Assembly: GCA_947258705.1 (NCBI GenBank)
Contig: CAMYJA010000012.1
Coordinates: forward strand, 1 to 49,545
Length of the DNA: 49,545 nt
Direction: 5' to 3'
Source: an uncultured Hyphomicrobiaceae bacterium
Lineage (GTDB): Bacteria; Pseudomonadota; Alphaproteobacteria; Rhizobiales; CAMYJA01
The translations under genes were made by a program, and so were the position numbers. Below the pieces are notes generated by a model. That model was not told the DNA's origin. It did not search any database and saw only the letters and a program-made list of their open reading frames with translations. Positions 15,619 to 24,658 of this stretch are shown piece by piece (the first letter of the stretch is position 1; each line of letters opens with the position of its first letter).

Positions 15619-16272
15619 TCAGGACTGCCTGACATCGATCGCAACGGTTTTTGCGTCACCCGAGGTGGCGCCGGAGCCGTCGACGACAATAACGTCGAAA
15701 CTCGCATCAGTGATGCGGCCGCCATTGTGCACGAACATCACCTTTCCGGATTCGAGATCGGCCTGGGTGAATTTGCCGATGGGGGCGGCCGGGGCGTTTG
15801 CAAACGCGACGATACCGCCTTTGGCATTGCTGACGGTGAAGGTCAGAGCGGTAGCGCCGTCGTCGGGATCGAATGCGGACAAATCCGACAATGTGATTGG
15901 GACGGACTTACCCCTGGAAACGTTGAGATGGAGGTCGCCGCCGATTTCGGGAGGGATGTTTCGTAACTCGGCGCTCAGTTCGCCGCCGCTTTCAAGCGCC
16001 AGGCGGCCGTATTTGACATTGCCCGTCACGGATCCCGTACGGTCGATGTTCATGAGGTTCCTGATGGTGATATCACCCTGGACTGTGCCGCCGATATCGG
16101 CTTCGCCGGCATGCAGGGTGCCGAACAGCTTTCCGCCCTCGTGAACGATAATTTTTTCAACCTTGATATCACCCTCCACGTATCCGTAGATCTCGAGGTG
16201 GCGGCCCGATTTGATATCTCCCTTGAGCTGGGTGTTTTGACTGATTATCGTGAGGTTTTCGCTATTGTTCAT
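15619..16272 (-). CDS. Bactofilin domain fused to a cadherin-like repeat
   Basis: Residues about 8-110 form a bactofilin domain, a right-handed beta-helix with regular short repeats (for example LKGDIKSGRHLEIYGYVEGD, LFGTLHAGEADIGGTVQGDI). Bactofilins polymerise without nucleotide in the cytoplasm, often at the membrane, and scaffold wall or stalk enzymes. Residues about 130-217 instead look like one cadherin-like (Cadherin_3/CSPG-type) repeat: PITLSDLSAFDPDDG, then TQADLESGKVMFVHNGG and a Val-rich last strand. That module is normally found in large surface proteins. The ATG at 16272 has GGGAG 6 bases upstream. There is no signal peptide, so the cadherin-like part is apparently cytoplasmic unless exported another way. 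Confidence 0.82.
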   Translation of the reverse strand: MNNSENLTIISQNTQLKGDIKSGRHLEIYGYVEGDIKVEKIIVHEGGKLFGTLHAGEADIGGTVQGDITIRNLMNIDRTGSVTGNVKYGRLALESGGELSAELRNIPPEIGGDLHLNVSRGKSVPITLSDLSAFDPDDGATALTFTVSNAKGGIVAFANAPAAPIGKFTQADLESGKVMFVHNGGRITDASFDVIVVDGSGATSGDAKTVAIDVRQS

Positions 16273-16496
16273 TGTCGCTCCCCGACCGCGTGTGCATTGC
16301 CCGTTGCGGCCATCCGCATAAAACGAACCGCAGGTTACTGAAATCAAGCCCGGACAATATCATCCCGCACCGTCTCTGCCCACCCTGACATGATTGAAAG
16401 AACATCGCCTCTATAGCTCAAATTGGCCATAGTTTCGTAACACTTTCCTAGGATAATCGCCTGACAGGATCCTCTGTCCGATGGCACAAAGCGCCA

Positions 16497-16510
16497 GAGG
16501 CGGAGGTGTC
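16497..16510. promoter_or_regulatory. GAGGCGGAGGTGTC motif upstream of eipA (also upstream of ctrA)
   Basis: The same 14 bases occur at 11733-11746 in the ctrA upstream region, and both are followed within a few bases by a G-rich stretch (five or more G) and TGA. At this copy the motif is about 40 bases from the eipA start. The function is unknown; it may be a protein site or a leader-RNA element. Confidence 0.4.
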
Positions 16511-16550
16511 TTGGTGGGGGTGAATTAACCTAATTAACTTGGAAATGCGG

Positions 16551-17423
16551 ATGATGAAATTCTGGCACGCAGTCATTGCGACATTAGGCATCGGTTTCAT
16601 GAGCGTTCTGGCTCCGGCGGACACGCGCGCGGCCGAGGATCTGCCCTGGGGGCAGACGCAACCGCCCCGGGTGATTACGCCGGACAGCGGACCGATCGTG
16701 GTTTCGCCTCAGGGAAATCAGGGCAGTTATGGCAATGACGGAACCTATGGGCGTCAACCCGCACAAGATCATTATGGCCAGGGAAACGGGCAGGCGCCAC
16801 GCTATGGCGACGGCACACGCGGCAACGGGCAATATGATCCGCGTTATGGCGGCCGGAACGGCGGCGCCGATCCTTACGCGCGGCCCTATCCTCCCGCTCC
16901 GCCGGGGCAGGCTCCGGGACCCTATGCGAACGGTCAAAACGGCGATTTCAGTTCCGAGGAAATCGCCGAGGCCGGGCGCAATTTTTTCGGCTCGGTATCG
17001 AGCGGGCTTGCCAGCGTTATCGAATATGCGTTCCAGAAGCAGGGGCGGCCGAACGGCTACATTCTGGGCGAAGAGGCAGGCGGCGCGTTCGTCGCCGGGC
17101 TCCGCTACGGCGAAGGGACGCTGCACACCAGGAGTGCGGGGCCGCACAAAGTCTACTGGCAGGGACCGTCGCTTGGATATGATTTTGGCGCCGAAGGTTC
17201 CAAGACGATGATTCTGGTATATAATCTGAATTACCCGGAACAGATTTACCAAAGGTTTTCCGGGATTGACGGTTCCGCATATCTGGTCGGCGGCGTCGGC
17301 ATCACGTTCCAGAAGCGCGGCGATGTCGTTTTGGCTCCAATCCGCTCAGGTGTCGGCCTGCGTCTGGGCGCCAATGTCGGTTATCTGAAATATACCCGCT
17401 ATCCGACATGGAATCCCTTCTGA
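16551..17423 (+). CDS. eipA: DUF1134 envelope integrity protein (EipA-like)
   Basis: The C-terminal 170 residues match DUF1134: GRPNGYILGEEAGGAFVAGL, HKVYWQGPSLGYDFG, MILVYNL, GVGITFQKRGDVVLAPIRSG and a TWNPF end. Brucella EipA is a periplasmic member of this family needed for envelope integrity. Residues 1-27 are a signal peptide (hydrophobic helix, then ADTRAAED). Between them lies an unusually long Gly/Tyr/Pro/Gln-rich linker of about 110 residues with repeats such as RYGDGTRGNG, likely disordered. Start choice is uncertain among ATG codons at 16545, 16551 and 16554; 16551 has a GGA seven bases upstream. Two TTAA sites 5 bases apart precede the gene, which is not CtrA spacing. Confidence 0.9.
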   Translation: MMKFWHAVIATLGIGFMSVLAPADTRAAEDLPWGQTQPPRVITPDSGPIVVSPQGNQGSYGNDGTYGRQPAQDHYGQGNGQAPRYGDGTRGNGQYDPRYGGRNGGADPYARPYPPAPPGQAPGPYANGQNGDFSSEEIAEAGRNFFGSVSSGLASVIEYAFQKQGRPNGYILGEEAGGAFVAGLRYGEGTLHTRSAGPHKVYWQGPSLGYDFGAEGSKTMILVYNLNYPEQIYQRFSGIDGSAYLVGGVGITFQKRGDVVLAPIRSGVGLRLGANVGYLKYTRYPTWNPF

Positions 17424-17537
17424 CAACGGCGCGGTGGAATCCGGAACCGGAATGAGGTAGACCCTCATCATAGATGTTGCCTCACCAGGGGCTGCGCTAA
17501 ACTGATGTGAATATTTTTTGGATGGAGCCCGCCTTTT

Positions 17538-19088
17538 ATGATCCAGTCTGTCATGCTGGTATTGCTGGGCTTTTTTGCCGCGGGCTTGCTGGTGCTGCTG
17601 GTGGCGCCCGCCTATTGGCGCCGCGCGGTTCGCATCACGACCGAACACATGAAGCGCACGATGCCGATGACTACGGCGGAGATCAGGGCCGACAAGGACC
17701 GGATCAGGGCCGAATCGGCTATCAGAATCCATCGCCTTCAGAAGAAAGCCGAGCAGCTGAAACTCAATGAAGCGCGGCAATTGATCGAGCTGAACCGCCG
17801 CGATGCGCGGATCAACGAATTCGATCAGGATGTGAAGAAGCTGAAATCGGATCTCACCGAAAATCAAAATGCGCGCAGGGTGATGGAACAGACCATCAAT
17901 TACCGGCTGCCGCAGATCGAGGCGCGGCTGCTTGAATCGAAACGGCTGTTGTCGGCGCGTGACCGGGATATGGTCAATTTTGTCAAATCGGCGCGAAAGC
18001 AGGACGAGGTTCTTGCCGAGGCGCGGGCGTTTCACGAGCAACAGCGGCGTGAAATCGATCGTTTGCGCAATGCACTGACATTGCAGCAGACGCGCGACCG
18101 GGGCCGGGTACGCGATCCGGTCTTTGGCAGCGAATTGGCGCTCAAGTCCGAAATCGAAGCCCTGCGGTCACGCAACCGGGATCAGACGTCTGTGATCGAA
18201 CGCCTGCAATTGGAGGTCGTCCGCCTGAACAGCAGCGGTTCACGCGCAAAACCGGCCAATGGGAAAAGTACAGAAAAGGAAGGGGATTTGAATGCGGCGG
18301 CGCTGGCCGAGCGCAACAGAATACTCTCCGAAGAGGTCGAGGCCCTGAAACTCAAATTGTCGGGTAGCGAGAAGGGGGCGCTAATGGGCGCTGGTGGTTC
18401 AGGTGACCGCGATCAGCCCGAAGCCAAGGTCGATCCGCAACTTCTGCAGAGCGAAATCAAGAAGCTGCGGGCGAAGACCGAAGCGCAGTCCGAGGAAATT
18501 GCCGGGCTCACATCGGAACTGAAGGCCGTATACGATTCGAGCGAAGAAGCCGGCCGGCCGTTGCCCCGGATTACGAAACGGGTTCTCGATTCCAAAATCA
18601 GCGCCCTTGAGAAGCGAACCGAGCGTCAAGCAGAAACGGTTGCTCGATTGCGCGCGGAGCTGGCCTCGGCCAATGAGCGCTCGGCGCGACAGGCGGCCCA
18701 TTATATGAAAGAAATGCGCCAGCTCGGCGTCGGTCCACTATCGCAGCCATATGAAGTGAAGTCGAAAGAGGACGTTTATTCCGTCGGCGCACCGAAAACA
18801 GTCCGTCCGGGCTCCAAAGACAATGAAAATGGAAACGGCACATCCAACGCTCCCCCCCGAGGCGGGAGAAGACCCGCACGCGTCAAAGTTTTCGATCAGC
18901 CCGACAATGCCGGTTCGGGCCAGGGCGATAAGCAGGGGGCGACGCCGAAGGACCCTGCAAAAGACCGCACTGGAACTTCCAGCGGCAGCGGCGACAAGGA
19001 CATGGCACAATCTCCGGTCGCGGCAAAAGGGCGCGATGCGGGGAGAAAACGACTGATCGACCGCATATCGGGTTCGAAAAAGACGTGA
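17538..19088 (+). CDS. Membrane-anchored coiled-coil protein of unknown function
   Basis: This 516-residue protein has one N-terminal membrane helix (about 5-27, SVMLVLLGFFAAGLLVLLVA) and a juxtamembrane segment WRRAVRITTEHMKRTMPMTT. About 330 residues of heptad-rich coiled coil follow (60-190, 220-250, 255-400). The last 110 residues are low complexity, basic and Gly/Ser/Lys-rich. The N-terminal 60 residues look like a family I have seen only as hypothetical proteins in Hyphomicrobiales. The architecture suggests a cytoplasmic filament or spacer tethered to the inner membrane. It lies in a run of plus-strand envelope genes between eipA and the TAXI-type protein. No catalytic motif is visible. 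Confidence 0.8.
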   Translation: MIQSVMLVLLGFFAAGLLVLLVAPAYWRRAVRITTEHMKRTMPMTTAEIRADKDRIRAESAIRIHRLQKKAEQLKLNEARQLIELNRRDARINEFDQDVKKLKSDLTENQNARRVMEQTINYRLPQIEARLLESKRLLSARDRDMVNFVKSARKQDEVLAEARAFHEQQRREIDRLRNALTLQQTRDRGRVRDPVFGSELALKSEIEALRSRNRDQTSVIERLQLEVVRLNSSGSRAKPANGKSTEKEGDLNAAALAERNRILSEEVEALKLKLSGSEKGALMGAGGSGDRDQPEAKVDPQLLQSEIKKLRAKTEAQSEEIAGLTSELKAVYDSSEEAGRPLPRITKRVLDSKISALEKRTERQAETVARLRAELASANERSARQAAHYMKEMRQLGVGPLSQPYEVKSKEDVYSVGAPKTVRPGSKDNENGNGTSNAPPRGGRRPARVKVFDQPDNAGSGQGDKQGATPKDPAKDRTGTSSGSGDKDMAQSPVAAKGRDAGRKRLIDRISGSKKT

Positions 19089-19403
19089 TTTTGTGTTTCG
19101 CCCCGTCTATAATATTTACCTAATACATTGAATAACATATAAAAGCGGGTGAAACGCGCTTTATATTGTTTTTGGATCGCGCCTCCCGGGACAGGGGCGG
19201 CGGAGGTTGCCACCGGGTTGTGGCGTCTGTTCCTGTTCGCGGTGGATATACCGTGGCGGAGGCGGGTGCCGCAATATAAGCTTATTTTGCGTTTAGTTGT
19301 TGATGGAGAACCGCTTGCTCAAATACAATAGTTTTATTGTTCGTGCCGAGTTATCAAGTCTGGTTTTTTACCCCGATCATCTGTCAGACGTCGGAGTAAT
19401 GTA
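19089..19403. other. Intergenic stretch with one hairpin
   Basis: This 315-base gap holds an inverted repeat at about 19140-19166 (AAAGCG with CGCTTT, followed by an AT stretch and five T). It may be a weak terminator for the coiled-coil gene. I see no gene in the rest. Confidence 0.4.
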
Positions 19404-20603
19404 ATGCAGGTACCAGACGCGCCAAAAAGGGGAGTGTGCCTTATGGTATGGGGACTTATGCGTATTACCGCTGTCGCGGTTCTCGCCAATCCGTTTATGC
19501 TTTCTCAAATTCTGTCGAAAGAAGCCGACGCACAACAGGTCGCGCCGCGCAGTGCCGGCGCATTACGCGCTAATTCAGGCGTCGTGGGCATCATGTCGGG
19601 CGAATTGGGCAGCACGTCACTGGCCATGACAAACGATCTCGCGCAGGTTCTTGACCGGCCCGGCCATGTACGCATCGTGCCGATGCTCGGCCGTGGACCG
19701 GAACAGAGCATTCGCGATATCCTCTATTTGCGCGGCACGGATCTGGGGATCGTAAGGTCGGACATTCTCAACCATTTCAAAAACCAAAGCGGCACCACAT
19801 CCCTGGGCGAACGTCTTCACTTCATCGCAAAACTGCATAATGAAGAAGTTCATGTGCTGTCACGGATGAAATATCTTTGTCTGGACGACCTCAAGGACAA
19901 GCGCGTGAATTTCGGCATCAAGGGCAGCGGCAGCAACATTACGGCCTCTCTGGTATTTGAGGCCCATAAAATCAAAGTGAAGCCCGTTTATTACGATCAG
20001 GCGGTGGCTTTGCAAAAATTGAAAAACGGAGAGATAGACGCCGCGGTCATCGTCTCCGGCAAACCCTCGCCCATTTTCAACAGCATCAAATATACCGACC
20101 GCGTGCATTTTCTCGATGTCGGATTTGCACAGGCGCTGAAGTCCGTTTACGTGCCCGCGGTCATGTCGTTCGACGATTACCCGGATCTCGTCTCGCGCAA
20201 CGAGAAGGTCAAGACGGTTTCGGTAAGCGCCGTGATGGCGGTCTACAACTGGAATCCGGCGACGGACCGCTATCGGAAAGTTTCCCGCTTCGTCGATTCA
20301 TTTTTCAAGAATTTCGATAAATTCAAGGTTCGTGGGCGACACGCCAAATGGCGCGAAGTCAATCTCGGCGACGACGTCCCCGGCTGGTCCCGCTTTTCGG
20401 CGGCACGCAACTGGATCAGGAAGAACAAGCCTGAACTGCTGGCCACGGCCACGGCCAAGCCCAAGAAAAATGTGAAAACGGCATTTCAGGAGTTTCTCAA
20501 GCAACAGGCAGCAGCAGGGGTGACAAAGAAAAAACTGACTCCGCAGGAGCAGGAGAGCCTGTTTAACCAATTTGTCGGGTGGATGAACAAGCAGGACCAA
20601 TAG
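19404..20603 (+). CDS. TAXI-type periplasmic solute-binding protein
   Basis: This 399-residue protein has an N-terminal hydrophobic signal segment ending near ADAQQ and then a two-lobed binding-protein fold. Segments such as VGIMSGELGSTSLAMTNDLA, RGTDLGIVRSDIL, LKDKRVNFGIKGSGSNITA and LKNGEIDAAVIVSGKP are typical of the TAXI (TRAP-associated extracytoplasmic immunogenic) and NMT1-like group. Such proteins usually deliver a substrate to a TRAP permease, but no permease gene lies nearby, so it may serve a distant permease or a signalling role. GGAG lies 8 bases before the ATG. The C-terminal 60 residues are Lys/Gln-rich and beyond the fold. The next gene follows after 95 bases on the same strand. 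Confidence 0.82.
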   Translation: MQVPDAPKRGVCLMVWGLMRITAVAVLANPFMLSQILSKEADAQQVAPRSAGALRANSGVVGIMSGELGSTSLAMTNDLAQVLDRPGHVRIVPMLGRGPEQSIRDILYLRGTDLGIVRSDILNHFKNQSGTTSLGERLHFIAKLHNEEVHVLSRMKYLCLDDLKDKRVNFGIKGSGSNITASLVFEAHKIKVKPVYYDQAVALQKLKNGEIDAAVIVSGKPSPIFNSIKYTDRVHFLDVGFAQALKSVYVPAVMSFDDYPDLVSRNEKVKTVSVSAVMAVYNWNPATDRYRKVSRFVDSFFKNFDKFKVRGRHAKWREVNLGDDVPGWSRFSAARNWIRKNKPELLATATAKPKKNVKTAFQEFLKQQAAAGVTKKKLTPQEQESLFNQFVGWMNKQDQ

Positions 20604-20698
20604 TCGAGAGATCAAGCAACGTAAAAGTGCACGGATGGCAATTCAGATAAGTGGCAGCAAGTCTGATGTGCTCATGACGAATTGTGCAGGAGTTATAG

Positions 20699-22858
20699 AT
20701 GTCGGGTTCAGATCAACGGTGCGATAAGAACGGCCGACCCAATGGATTGTCCATCGTCAGTTCGATGGACGGAAAACCGGCGGACGGTATGAATGATGCG
20801 CCTGACGATGAAGTTCAGGGCGAAAGCACCTTGTCACGCCAGCCGCTCAATCAGCCGATAGATACGGATGCCGACACAAGTGATGACGGTGAAGATTCGC
20901 TGGGCGATCTGGAGCAGCGGCTGGAAACTGTTTTGGCGTGCGTTGTCGCGGCAACAAATGGCGAGGAAATACAGGAAGAGCCGGGCCAGGATGAGCAAGG
21001 CCAGGATGGGCCGGGCCAGGATGAGCATGGCGAGGATGAGCCAGGCCTGGAAGAGGCGCTCGACGGCACCGAGCCGGCCGGGGAGCCCGGGGACGCCAAC
21101 ACCGAGCCGCAGCAATTTCAGGTCACGGAAGCGCTGGAGCCGCTGACGATCGGTTTTGAAAGTCCCGAGACCGCCATGCTAAGCACAGAAGCACTGGACT
21201 GGGCCGAGATGGGCATTGCGCCCGAGAAAAATTCACAGGGTCCTGCGGGCGGGTATACCAACGGCGGACATGCGCCCGAGCCAAGGAATGCGCCTGCTCA
21301 TGAGGGCGACTCCTTCACCGCCCCCCTTTCATTCCATCCGGCCGCCAACCTGCCAGCAACAGCAGGCGGGGAGTACAGTCAGAACCGGGGGCACCCGGTC
21401 GGTCCGCCCAACGAGCCCGGACCGATGTATAATCCAGAGCCGCTTTACAATCCCGAGCCGGCATATAATCCCGAACCGGCATATAATCCTGATCCGGCAT
21501 ATAATCCCGAAGCGACCAACAATCTTCATACGACAAACAATAACGAACAAAATTACGAGGCCGCACCAAAAGACAATCTGGAACCGAACTACGATCCCGA
21601 GCCGGCATATGAAACGGACCGGCTGACGACAATTCTGGTTCCTAAAGAACTCGATTACGATCCGCCGCCACTTTCAACCCATCTCAACAGGGCGGAAAGC
21701 CGACCCGACGGGAGGAAGTCGCTTATGCTGGCGGCTTTTCTGGGCGGGCTCCTGATCGCTGTCGTCGGCATATGGGGCTATTCGTACATGCAGGCGAATG
21801 ACGACCTCGGACCGACACAGCTCGCTACCAAGGCCGATCGCGAAACGGACGCCTCATTCACAAAACCGATCCGGAAACTCGATCTCAAAGCATCCGATAT
21901 CGTGGCGGGGGCGGCGCAACCGGCCGCATTGAAAATCGCCATCGGCGGCACATCGCGCCCGGGAAGCGTTTTTCTCAAGCTCGAAGGCCTGCCGGAGGGC
22001 TCGCTTCTTTCCTCCGGTTCGCCGCTCGGCAATGGCGACTGGCTTGTACCGGGAGACCAATTGCGCAATTTAAGCATTACGCTGAACGCCGGCCTGAAGG
22101 CGACCACCGCCATTACAGCCAAGCTGGTCGAAAAAGACGGGGCGACGGAGGTCGGAAATTATGCGAGTTTTGCTATCCGGCCCATGCCCGTAAAACTGCC
22201 GGAAAGCAACCTTGCGACAGGCCAGCTGGCAGCCAGCACCGCCATTCCGGTGCCGAGGCTAGCCGAGAGAAACGCGTTGCTTCCCTCTTCTCCCTTAGTC
22301 GATCAGGCTCCGCCGGAGGATGAAGAAGAGGCCTTTGGAGCGTTGCCGGAGGATATTACGGCGAGCGGCGGCCAAGCGGGCGGCGCGCGGGCCGATGTGA
22401 GAGAAGCAGTTCAGGACGTGCCGGTTGCGCCACCGGCGCGGGCGCGGCGCAATGTTCAAAGACGCGAACTGCCGGGGCTGGTTTATCAGGGCCCGGCTCC
22501 ACGCGCGCGATCGCGCGCGCCGGCAGAAAACCGGGTGGCGGCGCTGCCGGGTGGCGCAATGCGCCCGATGACCGTTGAGGAACGCGTGGCGATCCAGCAG
22601 GGAGACCAGTTGCTGAGGGCGGGGGACATCAGCAAGGCCCGTCAGTTTTATCAACGCGCTCAAAAAGACAATGTGCCCGAAGCGCATCTGGCGCTCGGGC
22701 GAACCTATGATCCCTATTATCTCAACCGGATCGTCAATTCGACGGAAGAAGCCGATGCCGCCAAGGCGCTCAGCCTTTACCGCCGTGCGCTCGCGGGTGG
22801 CCTGGCCAGCGCCAAGGTCAAGATCGACCGCCTGGTGAAATCCACCGGGGCTCAGTGA
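20699..22858 (+). CDS. Large single-span protein with acidic repeat-rich N-terminus and TPR-like C-terminus
   Basis: This 719-residue protein has four visible parts. Residues 1-340 are acidic and probably disordered cytoplasmic sequence containing Gly-Gln-Asp-Glu repeats (about 95-120) and five tandem YNPEPA-type hexapeptides (244-272; 18-bp units at 21428-21514). A membrane helix follows at about 342-362 (LMLAAFLGGLLIAVVGIWGY). Residues 400-500 form a beta-rich periplasmic part with LKIAIGGTSRPGSVFLKLEG. The C-terminus (about 620-715) has two helical pairs of TPR/Sel1 type (AIQQGDQLLRAGDISKARQF, AKALSLYRRALAGGLASAKV). The plan resembles polar-localisation or cell-wall scaffold proteins, but I recognise no named family. 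AGGAG lies 7 bases before the ATG. It is probably cotranscribed with the TAXI-type gene. Confidence 0.85.
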   Translation: MSGSDQRCDKNGRPNGLSIVSSMDGKPADGMNDAPDDEVQGESTLSRQPLNQPIDTDADTSDDGEDSLGDLEQRLETVLACVVAATNGEEIQEEPGQDEQGQDGPGQDEHGEDEPGLEEALDGTEPAGEPGDANTEPQQFQVTEALEPLTIGFESPETAMLSTEALDWAEMGIAPEKNSQGPAGGYTNGGHAPEPRNAPAHEGDSFTAPLSFHPAANLPATAGGEYSQNRGHPVGPPNEPGPMYNPEPLYNPEPAYNPEPAYNPDPAYNPEATNNLHTTNNNEQNYEAAPKDNLEPNYDPEPAYETDRLTTILVPKELDYDPPPLSTHLNRAESRPDGRKSLMLAAFLGGLLIAVVGIWGYSYMQANDDLGPTQLATKADRETDASFTKPIRKLDLKASDIVAGAAQPAALKIAIGGTSRPGSVFLKLEGLPEGSLLSSGSPLGNGDWLVPGDQLRNLSITLNAGLKATTAITAKLVEKDGATEVGNYASFAIRPMPVKLPESNLATGQLAASTAIPVPRLAERNALLPSSPLVDQAPPEDEEEAFGALPEDITASGGQAGGARADVREAVQDVPVAPPARARRNVQRRELPGLVYQGPAPRARSRAPAENRVAALPGGAMRPMTVEERVAIQQGDQLLRAGDISKARQFYQRAQKDNVPEAHLALGRTYDPYYLNRIVNSTEEADAAKALSLYRRALAGGLASAKVKIDRLVKSTGAQ

Positions 22859-23106
22859 CGCCTGCGTCTCGGTGACATTCGGCGCTTCGATACGCCGCGA
22901 CATTTCTTCGACAATGTGCATGACTTCCGGTCTGTATTCTCAGTCTGCTTCCTCGCCGCAAGACTCAGTCAACGGTCCTGCCGCAGAGTCGGCCCCGATC
23001 ACTCGATTGTTATTGATCCCTACTCAAGCCTGAATTGACAGCCTGGAGATAAACTGGGAGCCTAGAAAGAAACAGGGACCTCGGAACGATCAGGGTGGGG
23101 GATGTC

Positions 23107-23772
23107 ATGGGCCGGACTATTGCGCGTTTTCTTATCGTCTTTTTGCTGAGCAGCGGCGTTGCTCACGGGCAGAAGGCTCAGGATATCGAAGCCGGTGTCT
23201 ACAGCATCGATGCGGCCCGCTCCGATATTTATTTCCTCATTTACAAGGCGGGTGCGCTGTCGGGGTTTGGGCATAATCATATCGTCTCGGTGGGCCGATT
23301 GAAGGGGACGGTTAGCTTGCATTCGACATTCGACCGCTCAACATTCGAGATGATGATCCCGGTCAACGGGTTGATTGTCGATGATGCGAAATTGAGACGA
23401 GTCGAGGGGAAAGATTTTTCCTCCCAGCCAACGCAATCCGACAGAGACGGGACGCGCGGCAACATGCTCGGCAAGAAGCTCCTCAATGCGGGGCGCTTTC
23501 CCAATGTCAGGGTGACGGGCCGGCTGGACGGCAAGGCGGGCAGTCAAAAAGCGACGCTCAGGCTGTCGGTCGAACTCCTTGGCAGGGTCAAGAAGCTGAC
23601 GGTCCCGGTTGTTCTGAAACTGACGGGGAACCGGCTGGAAGCATCGGGCACGCGAAAAATCTCGCATCGGGAATTGGGACTGAAACCATTTACGGCGCTG
23701 TTTGGAGCGCTTGCGGTTGCCGAGGGGATGGAACTCAAATACAAGATCCGTGCGCAGCGGCGGGGGCCGTGA
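23107..23772 (+). CDS. Secreted YceI-family protein
   Basis: This protein of about 221 residues has a signal peptide (MGRTIARFLIVFLLSSGVAHG). It carries the YceI lipocalin-like fold: VYSIDAARSDIYFLIYKAG, FGHNHIVSVGRLKGTVSLH, PNVRVTGRL and TVPVVLKLTG. YceI proteins are periplasmic beta-barrels that bind isoprenoid or other hydrophobic ligands; the ligand here is unknown. The ATG at 23107 with GGTGGGGG upstream is preferred over a GTG at 23095. The gap of about 250 bases before it holds no supported gene. Confidence 0.87.
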   Translation: MGRTIARFLIVFLLSSGVAHGQKAQDIEAGVYSIDAARSDIYFLIYKAGALSGFGHNHIVSVGRLKGTVSLHSTFDRSTFEMMIPVNGLIVDDAKLRRVEGKDFSSQPTQSDRDGTRGNMLGKKLLNAGRFPNVRVTGRLDGKAGSQKATLRLSVELLGRVKKLTVPVVLKLTGNRLEASGTRKISHRELGLKPFTALFGALAVAEGMELKYKIRAQRRGP

Positions 23773-23964
23773 CGCTCCAGTGAACCTGCCATGAATTTTC
23801 GCCTGGCAAGTGAAGGGCGGCAAGGCCAGGCGCTCACGGCGCGGCACCGAGGGATTTCAGGGCGCTTGCAATTTCGAGACTGGATCTGTCTAGTTTTGCT
23901 CCCTGGCGCAGCCTGGCTTATACGTGATGGAATTTGCAAGGTGGCTATGACGGGCTGGTTTCTA

Positions 23965-24522
23965 TTAGCGCCGCACCAGCATTTCGAAGATGATTTCAAA
24001 TTGTTCGGACAGGCGGTCCTTTGGCCCGGCAGGCGCGCCCATGGCGAATTGCCCGATAAGCGCTTGGTAGACGAAACGCGCCCGCGCCTTTGCCTCTTCC
24101 GGTGCAAAGCCCAGCTCTTCAAACAGAGCTTCCACATAATCGAGGCGGGTTCGATCAACCCGTAACAGCGCTGCCCGCGCATGCCGGTCTTTTGCCGCCC
24201 AGGCGCGGATTTCCATGTCCAGGCGGCCGGTTCCCGAAAGAACAATCGTAAACAGGGCGCGCAACCGCGCCTGCGCATCGCCGCCGCGCCTGTCGACCTC
24301 GGTGATGACGTTCATGGTGGCGCGCGCACGCCATTCATCAAGCAAAGCCTTGAGGAAGGCGTCGCGGTTTTTGAAATGCCAGTAGAAGCTGCCTTTGGTG
24401 ACGCCGAGCGCCTTGGCCAGCGGTTCGACCCGGACCGCCTCGATCCCATCGCCCGCCAGGGTTTTCAGTCCCGCAAGGATCCAGTCCTGCCGGTTCAGTC
24501 TCACATTGCCGCTTTTGTTCAT
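23965..24522 (-). CDS. TetR-family transcriptional repressor
   Basis: This protein of about 185 residues has a TetR helix-turn-helix near the N-terminus (RQDWILAGLKTLAGDGIEAV, LAKALGVTKGSFYWHFKNRD) and an all-helical ligand-binding domain. The ATG at 24522 follows AAAGAG; an in-frame extension to 24609 would run into the operators and is rejected. It is divergent from a small membrane-protein gene. Two inverted repeats of the form CCATACG/CGTAT lie in the 136-base gap, one overlapping the ribosome binding site of the neighbour. It probably represses both itself and the neighbour until it binds an unknown ligand. Confidence 0.9.
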   Translation of the reverse strand: MNKSGNVRLNRQDWILAGLKTLAGDGIEAVRVEPLAKALGVTKGSFYWHFKNRDAFLKALLDEWRARATMNVITEVDRRGGDAQARLRALFTIVLSGTGRLDMEIRAWAAKDRHARAALLRVDRTRLDYVEALFEELGFAPEEAKARARFVYQALIGQFAMGAPAGPKDRLSEQFEIIFEMLVRR

Positions 24523-24581
24523 GCTCTTTTTCGTGTGCCTGAATTTTAGGGGCCTGATTTTAGGGGCGTGTGCATCACGTA

Positions 24582-24599
24582 CCATACGGGGGCGTATTG
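24582..24599. promoter_or_regulatory. Probable TetR operator 1 (imperfect)
   Basis: CCATACG, four G, CGTATTG: an inverted repeat with one mismatched end pair, 60 bases from the TetR start. Its half-site is the same as in the perfect palindrome at 24629. Confidence 0.7.
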
Positions 24600-24628
24600 A
24601 CAAGCACAAAGTTGCCGATTAGCCTTTA

Positions 24629-24646
24629 CCATACGCAAGCGTATGG
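24629..24646. promoter_or_regulatory. Probable TetR operator 2 (perfect palindrome)
   Basis: CCATACGC-AA-GCGTATGG, a perfect 18-base palindrome ending 12 bases before the start codon of the membrane-protein gene and touching its GGAGGAGG ribosome binding site. A repressor here would block transcription of that gene. Confidence 0.8.
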
Positions 24647-24658
24647 AGGAGGTTCGAT

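Noticed and set aside
16522-16540. CtrA box before eipA
   Set aside because: Two TTAA sites are present but 5 bases apart rather than 7.
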